A stretch of 64,000 nucleotides of DNA from Numida meleagris (Eukaryota > Chordata > Aves > Galliformes > Numididae): contig NC_034412.1 in NCBI RefSeq assembly GCF_002078875.1, forward strand, positions 10,905,866 through 10,969,865. Direction: 5' to 3'. Positions 28,104 to 38,407 of the stretch are shown here, in pieces. Numbering within the stretch: the first letter of the stretch is position 1; every line of letters starts with the position of its first letter. The notes beneath the pieces were generated by a model. It had not been told where the DNA came from, did not search any database, and worked only from the letters and a program-made list of their open reading frames with translations. The translations under genes and the position numbers were made by a program.

Positions 28104-30242
28104 TCAGGCCACTTATTTATATCCTTAAATATGTTTCTCTGTGTCAAACTTCAAGCAGCCAGTTTGAGAAGCACTGGCCCCAGTAGCACATACTGCATCA
28201 CACAGCACATCTACAGAAGGCATAGGGTGCACTGCTACCTTCCCAATGGAAAATGTCACATGTAGAAGCTTCCAATCATCTTGATGGAGGTTCAAGTGCT
28301 CCCAAAGGAAGGAACAGTTTCATAACAGAAGTGACTGTATCACTGCTTGATTTCCATCGCACTGAAGAAACCAAGACAACACATGCAACCTAGTCTTTTC
28401 TGAAGCAACCCACATTACTTCACCACATGTTTGTTAGCAGGCAGTAAATGCTGCAGTCTCCCAATAACATGGACACCTCAGGATAAAGCATGATGAGGTA
28501 CATTTTGACGTGAGCATCCCAAACAGCTTCAGGCCATGAGCTGCTGCTGGGCTCAATCTGATCTTTTCTTTCATCACTGAAGAAAGCCACGAAGGTGGGA
28601 AGTAAGCACAGAGATCCCAGAACTGCCTGTTCTCACTTGCCGCCCTCTCTCCCTTGTCCACAAAGCCTGTTTGCAATCCTAACATTCACCAGCTCTTGGT
28701 GAGTTTTGATCACAAGTTCTTCAAGGTGACAACTCTGTCCTTTGCGGGCGTCGCATCGCACACAGAGAGCTGTGCAGAGAGCTGGTCCATGGTGCCGGGT
28801 CTGAGCAAGGAGGCTTCAGAGCAGCTCCAGCAACTGCAGATCAATCAAACCACCCTGCCCATTCACATAACCCCAAAGCAGCAGGATGTCAAGGCCTCAG
28901 AGTTGTTTGCCAGTCCCAGGAAGGGCAGTTCTATGCCCTAGGGTAAGCTAGATTTTACTATTGTTCTACAGAGCTTCATCTAAAGGCCTGAACACTGCAT
29001 GTCTATGAACAACAGCCCTATGGCTCATCTGCAAAAGCAAAAAGCCTGCTCCCAGTCTTTGCGGTGGGAAAGAGAACATGACTCAGATAGCACTACCTGA
29101 CCAGGACAGCCACTCTGCCGAAATGACCTCTGCAGAGTCCTCAAGCCCTGCTGCTCTGGGACTCTCCAACAGAAGAGCTACAAGGCCAGACCCCATCTCA
29201 TACCACCCAGCCCCTTGTAAGGAGGCTGCTCTTCCCAAGGGAAGACCCACTGCACTGAGGATGTCTCTCCAACCTAACAGGGCAGGAACAGGGCTCAGAG
29301 GACTGCACATCTAGATGCCAGTGAGGTAGAGAGCAAACTTGCTTCAGCTTTGCTATCCCAGCAGACTAGCCACATGCTGACGAGTACAAGCCCTGCTGTA
29401 ATTCCCAGCGTCCAGGACACATCCAGTGCTGTGAGCAGGCTGTCCTGGAAAACCTCTCCGGCATTCGTCACTGATCTCCATGGGAGAAGGGAGCACCAAA
29501 AGCCAACTAGGTCCAAGCAGAAGGTGGGCACCACGCCTCTGCTCCACATGCAGCACAGAGATTAAGTTCCCACTCCTAGCTTCAGACAAGGAAAAAGCAA
29601 CGTATCTGTTCTCCCTCACTGCAAGAAAGGGATTTCCCTATGATCTCAGCACACAAGAAAAGGCTATAGAACCTTCAGATGCAGGGAGAGCTCCCTGCAG
29701 CACAGGGAGCCTGCAGTCCCTCTCCACTCGGTCCAGAGCCGGGGATGCGCTCTGTGCTGTGCAGCCCGACTTGTGCCCGGCTGATTTCTTTTCCAGCCTC
29801 TGAGTCTAACCAGCACTCTGTGATGTTCCCTCCCCTGCTACGCATCTTTCTGACTGAAAGAAGAATCTGGCAAATGCCCAAGTATTCTTTAACCTCCACA
29901 TTAACTATTGTTAGCTTTGGCAAAGCCCAGCTCCTGGGATGCCTGGAGTGGTATCGCTTACTGCTGCAGCCTACAGGAACTGCTGTAGTGGCGAGATTCA
30001 GAGAACAGGGATCAGGTAGCAAATGCAAAAAAAACACAGCCCTCATCCACAGCATCCTCCCTCCCCCCATCACCTAACGAGCTTCAGGAGCGGCAACAAC
30101 TTTTAAGCTTCTCACTGCTGCAAAATGATCAGAGTGAATATGCAGAACCAAGTTAAAGCAGCTGGAAGTTAGACCAGGCCAAGCGTTACTCTCAGACCAC
30201 TATAATGTGTTCGTAGCATTGCAGATTCATAGAGAGCTGCAA

Positions 30243-30261
30243 TTATTTATTTATTTATTTT
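30243..30261. repeat. (TTTA)n short tandem repeat
   Basis: About four TTAT/TTTA units, a short tetranucleotide microsatellite. Confidence 0.9.
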
Positions 30262-33050
30262 TGGAGACAGTAGCAAGTGAGAGATGTTCATCTCTAGGTT
30301 TGGCTGTTAGAGAGGCACAGGCCACACCACCACTTCCTCTCCAGCCCACACCAGGATGCCCTGCCTGCGACACTGCAACAGTCCTAGCAACTGTAAAGCC
30401 TCAGTCCTGCACCCACCACACAAAACCCAGGGGTATCCACCTCCCCTCGCTCTCACAAAACGGTCCAATCAGTACACTCAGTTCTGGCTGCTCTGAGCAG
30501 CTCCAGAGATGAGCTGGAGCCTTCTTCTCACAGAGGCCTGCAGGCCTTGAAGAGCATTGGTACCAAACCTGCTCAGACAGCCGAGCTGTCCTGGGAATGC
30601 AAATCCTAAGCAGGAACAGCCACAGCAGTCACCAGGCACAGATGAATTTGAGGACCAGAAGGTAGGTTTGCTTAAATAGACATCAAGTTTCTTAATATAG
30701 CACACACTCTTCCCCAGTATCTGCATAGAGCTGAGTTTGAAATGTTCTAGGATTTGCAGTGAGGAGGACTTGTAGGGTGGAAGAGGAGCTACAGGAGGAA
30801 ACATTTAAAAGGCAAGGGATGACTTCTGAGAAACACTGTATCAGGGACTACAGAAGCAGCAGTTTCCCACCAGAAGACTTGCAATGCAGAGGCCTGCTTA
30901 ATAATGAAAATAAAATGTAAACACTTCCCTAGTACAGCAATGCAGATGCAAGTCCATCTAGGTTCAGTCAGCGAAGCTGAAGATGTGAAGGGATTGGGCT
31001 GGCTCAGACCTTCCCTCCAGAGAAAGATCCTGCATCGTGCCTCACTACACAAGTACACAAAATCAGTCTGCCGGATCTGTGCACTGTAGGCCTTCACACG
31101 CTACTTCAACATTAAGGGAGTTTCAAGAATTGTGCCAGTGCATCTAGAACCCTATCATGAGCAGGCCATCTGCTTGTTCGTTTTTTCCCCCCAATGAAAT
31201 GCCGAAGTTGCTCGCCTATTCCCTTTAAGGTCATGCCTACTTTGTACTTGTCCCATTCTGGTGCCTTGCTTTCTGCTGGGTTTGCTCTGAAGAGTCTTTT
31301 TTTTTTTTAATCCTGCCTAGGCAGATAAAAACTACAGAGTATTTGTTCCCCACCTCTACCCCCAACAAGGAGAATCTCTAGTAAGAGCAACCCACTGAGA
31401 AACTTTGCAAAAAATAACATGGTGAGACAACCTCAGGAGTCACTCTACCAGTGACCCTGCCACCAAAGCCGAAAGCCCAGAAACACAGAGTATTGAGGAG
31501 CTCAACTTGCAACTAATAAACATGAGCACCACTGGCCCAAAAGGCTGCCTGCTCAGCTGCTCACTCTTAACTCAGTCAACAACTGCATCATAACAGAGCT
31601 GTTTGCACAAGACAGGAATCAATTGACCCTCTCTACCAGGTGCTGCTTCCCCCCCCCAGCTTTTCATTGCAGATGTCACACTTCTGACCCTTGCTCACCT
31701 CCTCTAGTGACATGAGCTCCATCAGAAGTTCCACAGAGCCTTTTACCTGCTCATGTAGTACATGACAAGGCATCATGTGTTATTCTGAAGTCACGGTCTA
31801 CTTGCTTTGCATCAAGGCACGTACCAGTAGGTCATGCAGAAGGCTAAAGGTGTCCTCTCTCAGGTTAACTGTGAAAACAACCTTCATTTCTTTTTTTCCT
31901 GACTGCCAACAAACACGACCGCCATGAGCTCCTGATCTAAATCAAGCCTTTGCACGTTTATTTATTATTTTTTTTTTAAATGTACTTACCGGTCCTCAAG
32001 CCCTACTAGTTCTATTGATCACTGCCCACAAGAAACTGCGCTTTATAGGGCATGCTGCCTCCATATGATTGAAATAGCTTCCTTCCTTAATCAGCATATA
32101 ATCAGATATACCCACACAGGAGAACTATAGCTTTGATTGACAAGATAGTTACAAAAATAAACCTGAGGTTTAAATATAGCTTGCTCAGCTCCCTGGAAGG
32201 TATGTCCTATTGTGTTATACAAGTCTACCATCGTTTTCCTTGAATTAATATAGTCCATGTTCTCCCAGTGCCTTGATATCTATCAATTAAAGAGCTACCA
32301 GCTTTGAGTTATACAGGAGGTCTGGCACATGGGGTCAGGTGGGAATGGCAGCTAGCCTTCTCACTGCATGGACTGACTTGCCATCAATATTTCATTGGCA
32401 ATTAACATTTACAGATTTAAGTTCACATACCAGTTGAATGCTTGATGTCTGATGCAATTGTAGAGGTAGGCAGGTAAACAGATGTGGAGGACTACCTAGC
32501 TATGAATGGAAATATACATATACTTTTGACTGGGAGCATGTATCTGGATTAGATACATGTCTGTAGGCAAGCACAAAGCCAGGCAGGCAATATTTAATGA
32601 ATCCCTCCTCCTGGGTTAGACAGTTCAATAGCACAATACTCATCACATTCCTTCCAATCTATCAGGATGTTCTGATGTGTTAAATATGCAGCGTAATGAG
32701 GGCAGAGCTCTATAGCCTCGCTCTTCTCATTTCAGAAAAAAAATTGAGGTATTTTTGAAAACCATTCTAATTACGAAATGCTCTTCATCTCTTCAAAACC
32801 TCCCCGTTGCCGACTGGCTACAAAACACGGGACAGACCTCATATTTATTATGCAAATCCTTGGCATTAAGAAAACAGATCACCAACTGACATCTGTCTCC
32901 CCCGAAAGGAAAACAAATAACTGAAAATAAAGGAAGAGAAGCCCTCTCCCGCGCGCCGCACCCGCCGCAAGCCGCCCGCGGAGGGACGCGCCGAGCCCCT
33001 GCTGCAATGCTCCCAGCCCCGTGCCGCGCACCGAGCCCGGCCACTGCGGT

Positions 33051-33070
33051 GCCGCCGCCGCCGCCTCCCC
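33051..33070. repeat. (CCG)n short tandem run
   Basis: About five CCG/GCC units lie in the CpG island, a few bases beyond the donor of the putative first exon on the minus strand. This is an ordinary simple repeat for a GC-rich promoter. Confidence 0.7.
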
Positions 33071-33090
33071 CTCCCCGCACCGCGACCCAC

Positions 33091-33103
33091 CTTTGCCTTC
33101 CAT
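33091..33103 (-). CDS. FGF12: Putative FGF12 exon 1B coding start (M-E-G-K, then donor)
   Basis: On the minus strand inside the CpG island, ATG GAA GGC AAA G is followed at once by GTGGGT, a good 5' splice donor (AAAG|GTGGGT). The ATG has a purine at -3 and G at +4. The short isoform of FGF12, an intracellular FGF-homologous factor that binds voltage-gated sodium channels, starts MESK and continues with Glu; its first coding exon supplies only four codons plus the first base of the fifth. Length, phase and three of four residues match; the one change, Ser to Gly, is a single base (AGC to GGC). In mammals FGF12 lies next to MB21D2, downstream on the same strand, as here. The core FGF exons, which would prove the call, were not found to the left. 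The alternative is another gene or a lncRNA promoter that happens to have ATG near a donor. Only the coding bases are given; the 5' UTR extends right by an unknown amount. Confidence 0.5.
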
Positions 33104-33330
33104 CGCGGAGCCTTGCGAGCGCCGGGAAGTTGCGGGGAAGTTGCCGGAAGACGCGCTCCCTCCTCACTCAACCCGAAGCCCCGAGCCGGCCGCCGCTGCC
33201 TGCTCCGCGCTGGGGACGGCGCCGTCACAGCCTGGGAGCTGCAAGCAACCACCGGGGGAAGGGAGAGGGGGAGGCGGCGTGAGGCGCGGAGCCGCCGCCG
33301 GGGCAGCGGGGGCCGCGGGGGGGAGCCGGG

Positions 33331-33340
33331 TTACCTGGGC
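33331..33340 (-). other. Second candidate 5' splice donor in the CpG island
   Basis: Minus-strand CCCAG|GTAACC, with the last exon base at 33335 and GT at 33334-33333, is a good donor about 240 bases upstream of the putative FGF12 donor. It could end an alternative, non-coding first exon. FGF-homologous factor genes use several alternative first exons, so this is plausible but not shown. Confidence 0.35.
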
Positions 33341-33417
33341 GGGAGCTGTCCCTGGCCGAGCGGTGCTGCTGCGGGGGCGAGTGGCTCGGCGGCCCGCCGC
33401 GCTGCCTGGCGCCGCCC

Positions 33418-33444
33418 GCATGCGCGCCCCGCCCGCGCCCCGCC
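33418..33444. promoter_or_regulatory. NRF-1-like site and GC boxes
   Basis: GCATGCGC at 33418-33425 matches the core of the NRF-1 palindrome. It is followed by two CCCCGCC motifs, which are GGCGGGG Sp1/KLF boxes on the minus strand. A GGGCGGG box also lies at about 33337-33343. Such clusters are typical near the start site of TATA-less CpG island promoters. Binding is inferred from motif only. Confidence 0.5.
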
Positions 33445-33960
33445 TCCGCCGCCCGCAGCGCCGGGCCCGGGGCTCCGCAAGGAGAGCGCCGCCACCGCCC
33501 GCCGCCCCCCGGCCGGGCACGGCAGCTGGGATGCTTTGGGAGCGAGGGCGCGTCGGTCGCCTCCGGGGGACGCGGGGAGGTCGCCCGGGCGGGGGAACGC
33601 ACAGCGCGTCTCGGCCGCCGCGTCGGTTTCTACAGGTGATGGGTGCGGGGAGTTTTGCACATGGCCGAGGCCCCGAGCACGGCACTTCGCTCAGAGACGT
33701 CGCTCCGCTCGCGCCAACCTTCCCACAGTGCAGGCCCGCAACACCTGCAGCCATGGAGAGGAGCTCTTAGCAGAAGGCTCAGGCCTTCTCCAAATACAAA
33801 TTTTCCAAGATTAATTGTGCTGATTCATAGAACATCCACCTTACAGGTAGTTTGGGCTCTTCTGCTTTCTGCAACCAGCTGCCAGAACTTGATCTACCTC
33901 TGCTTAATAATAAGCAGTCCCACACTAACAAGAAGCTGATAAAACATCCACACCAGGACC

Positions 33961-34385
33961 ATTTTGGGACCCCTCACTACAATAAAGACATTGCAGCCTG
34001 GAGAGTGCCCAGAGAAGGGCAACGGAGATGTGAAGGGTCTGGAGCACAAGTCTTATGGGAAGGGGCTGAGGGAATGGGGATGGCTCAGTCTGGAGGAGAG
34101 GAGACTCAGGGGAGACCTCATTGCTCTCTACAACTCCCTGACAGGAGGTTGTAGCGAGGTGGGGAACAGCCTTGAGTTGTGCCAGGGAAGGTTCGGGCTG
34201 GGTATTAGGAAACATCTCAGAAAGAGCAGTGAGGCACTGGAACAGGCTGCCAGGGGGTGGGTGAGCCACCACCAGGCACTTAAGAGCTGTAGAGATGTGG
34301 CACTGATGGACATGGTTAGTGGGCAATATTGGTGGTAGGTGGACAGTTGGGCTGGATGATCTTAGAGGTCTTTCATAACCTTCGT
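33961..34385 (+). mobile_element. CR1 LINE, 3' end with an internal deletion
   Basis: CR1 landmarks in order: 'GGGACCCCTCACTACAA', 'AGAGAAGGGCAACGG', 'GGTCTGGAGCACAAGTCTTA', 'GGGAGACCTCATTGCTCTCT', 'GGAGGTTGTAGCGAGGTGGG', then 'TTGAGTTGTGCCAGG' and 'GGCTGGATGATCTTAGAGGT'. Between the GGTGGG and TTGAGTTG landmarks several dozen consensus bases are missing, so the copy has lost the segment that includes the usual GTGATAGGA motif. It sits about 270 bases from the edge of the CpG island. Frames overlapping it are CR1-derived or chance. Confidence 0.93.
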
Positions 34386-37300
34386 GTGAAGTTCACAAGT
34401 CACTTCTACTTAGATGGCAGATTGAGCTCCTGAAGTTTGTCCCTGTAAAGAAGTTTCTCCAAACCTGGAATTGTTTCCTTATTACCCTCATTTTTTTCCC
34501 CCCCATATTTTTCTGTTTTGGCATTATGTAGATGGTAAAAACCCATTTCTGTGCTTATTTTTATGGTTTGTTTTACTGCGCAACCACTGTGCTGGGAGCT
34601 GCACATAGATCACCACTGCACTATGCTCCTGAGCTAACAACAGGTCGGAGCAGAACTGAAGCAGAGCACCCAAACCCCCCAATCTACCCATTCATTTTCC
34701 AATCACACCAGATCTTTCTGGTCGCATCTAGGATGTCATAATCTCCCAGTTCACAAAACCATCATAGGGCCTTAAAACTGATATTCTCACAATTTAAGAA
34801 CAGCTTAAAGAGAAGCTCTCCTATGTAGAACACAGTTGCAGAGCCTTAAAGGCTCTTCTCCTCAACACAAAGGAGCAATTTCAAGGGAACAAATCCACTC
34901 AATATATTTCCTTCCACTGCCATTCATAGGTAACCTTGCAAGCTACTTATCATTAGAAATGAATATTGTATTTTCTATACTCTACATTTCAGCTGCATCC
35001 TACATTAAAGCATCACAAATCTAGACTAGCTTGAGCAAGATCACATTACTGTTCCTCCTCTAGCCCTTCAGGAAAGTCAGATCTGTATCTACTGTGGCTT
35101 TCCAGGTAAGCAAGCATCAAATAAAGATGCATACATTAACAAGATCTCAGTATCACACTAGGTTGTTCCCTGACCCACAGTAAGATGGAGCTCTGCAGAA
35201 CTCAGGAGGTGCAGGTGTGCTGACCCAGGGCTCGTTCCCAACCGCACTGTCTGAGCCAAAGTGGAAGGAGTACTTTGGAGGCATCACTCTCCTGTAGCAA
35301 ATCCACAAGGCTGCCAGAGTTGTTTCCCATACCTGTCAGCTGCACAAGGTTTGGGAGTAGGCAGAGATCACGGTACAATTGAGGAGGTTGCTCAGTTCCA
35401 GCACACAGCACCCTGTGCAGGGCCCTCTTCACAGCACCTCTGAGTACCCTTGGGAGCTCTCCCTCTGCTCCAAAGCACAGATGTGATGAAGCCAAGTGGC
35501 CATTTTGATATTGCTGCAGACAGAGAGACCGTGTGATGGTCATACATGGTCCCCCAGATGCGCCTGCTCCTGTCCATCTGCCACACTGGCAGAGCCTCCT
35601 TCTCCATAGGGAGCCTCCATTCTCAAGGGCAGAGCACCATCCAGACAAGGTCATGCACAGAGCTGTGCACGTGTCATGGTGCTGGATGAGGCACCAGGAG
35701 GGAGAAGAACACTGGTGGTAGGATTCCTTCTGGTCTTTGACAGGTTCTGGTGAAGACCACCTAAAAAGGGCAGCAAACCCCGGTGCAGAGGCACCAACAC
35801 AAGGGCCAGCAGACAGATTTTATACCGAGCTCTACACAAAACTGGCCATAAGCTAGCTTCAGTTCTACAGTTTGGTTGCCAGAGTGTGAGAATCCAGTTT
35901 CCAAAATGCTCAGAAGCCAACCTCAGCATCCGGATCAAACGGATTCCTGGCTAGAGACAGAGTTGCTATCACTGCTGGACACAGAACAGCACTTGACCTG
36001 CCCACAGACCTTAAAGACAATTAACAGTTCAGTCAAAAAAGGAGCTGCACTGAGTTCTGACCAAGGGGGAAAAATAACTGCTAGCTTCTATGCTCATTGT
36101 GGGCCTAACCTTGAAACTGGTGCACCCCTTGAAACCAGCGTCTGAGTCCTGCTCAGCAAAGGGCTCGCGAATCTCCTGTTTTCCTGTAGAATCTATTCCC
36201 AAATTCAGTAGGTGTCATTAGCTGACTGCCATCATTAGCCAGAAGAACAGATTCCTCTAGGACAGAAAACAAAACTGCTCAGTTACCAGTCTCAGAAGAT
36301 GCCCACAGACTACGAGCTGTGCTCAGATGAGCACAAGCCAAAACAGCAGGTTGCAAGAAAGTAGGCCATGACACTGCAGCAGCAGGAAGGACCTCTAACG
36401 CTACTAAAATAAGAAAGAATGAAGCGGGGGAAGGAGAGGAGTAAATAGAGACTTGAAGTCCTTAGAAAATAGAATAAGTATCTGTAAAATACAGAGAATG
36501 TTCTACTCAACCTGTCATCCTCCACCTTGAGGTAGATGTACACTGCTTCTGATCACGAGCAAGCAAAACAGTGAACTACTACCTCACCAGCTGAGGCAGC
36601 ATCTTCCTCACGAGTAATTGCTGGAAGCAGGGGAGAAGTGCATTAGGAGCTGGTATGGGGAATTAAGTCCAAAGCAAGCCATAACCTTTGAACAAACAGT
36701 TTAAGTATACAAGATCATTGATCAAATGTTGAGATTAATCAGATGCTACTATATTATTAAAGGAGAAGGCACTACAAGTCACAAAAATACCAAAACAAAG
36801 GAGCAGTTTTGCAATTATTTACAACAAAGACGAAAATTAATATGGAAGAAAATCAGGAAGGAAGGCAAGCATTCTTATATTGCCTCAGGAAGCTGCTTCC
36901 AAGAACTAGCATTGGCTTGGTAAAGTACTACCAACTTCCTACTTTTTGCCACTGTTCTTCATTAGCATCTACAGACAGATCCGTCTGAATTCAGCGTTTG
37001 AACAAATTGATGCAAAGGCTGAATGTTTTGATTCCTCAGGCTATTGAGAGGGTCAGATGAGAAGACCCAGTCTTCGCATAGCATATCTCCTTTAGAGGTG
37101 TAGAAGTACATCACAATGCACTGGATCACTCAGCAAGGAGCTTCCCAGAACAGAGTTGGAGAACTCCACCCAGCTTCCTTTTGCCTCACTACATTGGGAA
37201 AAAGGCAATGCATTAAACAGCCACTTGGAAGAAACTATAACACCCATTAACAGGAGTCTTTCTGCTGACTTTAATGGTAGTTGGATCTGACCCAAACACC

Positions 37301-38300
37301 TCAACACCAAATTTACATTTGCTATGAGGGAACGGGCATCCTGAACTCCTGAAAGCCCAGGGAAGCCGGAGGCTGCTCTCCATCCTTGCACAAAGTGCTA
37401 GTGCTTTCAGGGCTAGCTCCTGCTCTGTCTGAGCCCCAGATCCCTGGTTATTCAGTTTAGTAAATAACTCAGTCACCTCATCAGCCAGGTGTGGGCAGGG
37501 AGCTGTTTTCTGAAGTGGGGTTACTATACCATTATAGAAGCTTAATGCTTTCATCCACAAAAAAAGGTAAATATTAAAATAAGCTGCTGAATGAAGCCAC
37601 TTAAGCATTATCCCCTTTTTGACTTGATTGGAAAAGGTAATTACATCCATTCAGCATGCTTTACACAAGAAAAAGGAGATTCTCAGAGCAGAGAGGCAGG
37701 AAGGAGCTTCCTGCTGGCAGCTCACCTGGGGCAGCCTGCCCTCCTAAGAGCCAAGTGCTAGAACACTTGGAGGTGATGGACTATTTCTTTTACAATCCCA
37801 TTACCTATTTGCCTACTCCTATTTCTGACAATAAAAAGCTATTTGCTCATGACTACTCTACAGCTATCGGAGCTGAGCAACGTTTATGTTTTGTGTGCTG
37901 TTATAGACATCACAGACTGACCTCTGCCAGGCTCAGATCCCAGGAGGCAATTTCTTTGCCTTACACCTACCATGCAAGAGCTATTTCTAGAGCACTGAAC
38001 TCTACCTCAGATGGTGCAGTCCTGCAAGCTGCCCACCAAGAAGCCCATCTAGCGCCAACAAGCACCACTACAGAGTGGTTTTCCAGAGCGTTACATTCTA
38101 ACAAATACAATAAAACCTGCAGAACCAAGACCATCATCATTAGTGTATTCCCAGCGCAGCTTTCCCATGCCTCTTGGAATTAGATCTTTCTGTGAGAACT
38201 TAGGCCAAAACCCAGAGTTTGTCTAGTTCCTCTTAGCACATACCATGAAACACACTGAGAAGTGGCATTCAATTAGAAGAGAGAGATGCAATAGAAAACT
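34386..38300. other. Intergenic stretch, nothing identified
   Basis: No exon or RNA gene is supported. A pair of overlapping minus-strand frames at 35,202-35,654 and 35,651-35,938 (150 and 95 codons) is unusually long for this composition but resembles no family I know. A plus-strand frame of 175 codons at 37,656-38,183 likewise has no recognisable domain. I treat all as chance frames. Confidence 0.55.
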
Positions 38301-38407
38301 GTGGCCCTGAGCAACATGGTTGTGCGGTTGTGGTAGTGATGGCTTGATGTATTGGTCTAGATAATCTCAGTGGCCTTTTCCAATCTTAATGGCTGTATGA
38401 GTCTATG
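38301..38407 (+). mobile_element. CR1 LINE, short eroded 3' end
   Basis: The last hundred bases of a CR1 are recognisable: the segment equivalent to 'GGTCTAGATAATCTCAGTGG', then 'CCTTTTCCAATCTTAATGGC' and a degraded tail 'TGTATGAGTCTATGAAA'. Homology to CR1 upstream of this is lost. Confidence 0.75.

Larger units (their letters stand above)
21631..32939. other. Non-coding stretch, probably FGF12 intron 1 next to the promoter
   Basis: No exon or RNA gene is supported. It contains a (TA)n run at 22,829, a T/G-rich run at 24,090, a poly(A) run at 28,088 and a TTTA run at 30,243. Two AT-rich stretches with homeobox and POU-like motifs (about 26,790-27,010 and 32,090-32,480) look like candidate enhancers. 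From 28,600 to 30,100 frames are open on both strands because the sequence is GC-richer; none resembles a protein. Exon 2 of FGF12 was looked for by its expected coding pattern and not seen. Confidence 0.55.
32940..33690. promoter_or_regulatory. FGF12: CpG island promoter
   Basis: This is the only stretch in the window that is densely GC-rich and full of unmethylated-type CpG; flanking DNA is AT-rich and CpG-poor. It has no obvious TATA box. Visible motifs include Sp1-type GC boxes, an NRF-1-like GCATGCGC, an ETS-type CCGGAAG at 33144-33150 and short (CCG)n runs near 33,050 and 33,290. The long frames on both strands through it result from GC-rich composition and do not look like protein. It most likely drives minus-strand transcription of the putative FGF12 first exon. 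Bidirectional activity is possible. Confidence 0.85.

Noticed and set aside
29675..30077. 132-codon frames open on both strands
   Set aside because: Two antiparallel frames of the same length arise from a stop-poor stretch; neither resembles a protein.
1..33000. FGF12 core exons 2-5 to the left of the CpG island
   Set aside because: I looked on the minus strand for the expected coding patterns and saw none. They probably lie beyond the left edge, but reading by eye could miss an exon of about 100 bases.
32793..33814. Several long frames (up to 249 codons) on both strands in the CpG island
   Set aside because: They reflect GC-rich composition that lacks stop codons; the translations are Arg/Ala/Pro/Gly-rich with no domain.
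35202..35938. Adjacent minus-strand frames of 150 and 95 codons, considered as an exon or retroelement remnant
   Set aside because: No reverse transcriptase, gag or known protein motif could be recognised. No long terminal repeats or poly(A) frame the region.
37656..38183. Plus-strand frame of 175 codons
   Set aside because: No domain, no promoter-like sequence, and no splice sites that extend it into a plausible gene.
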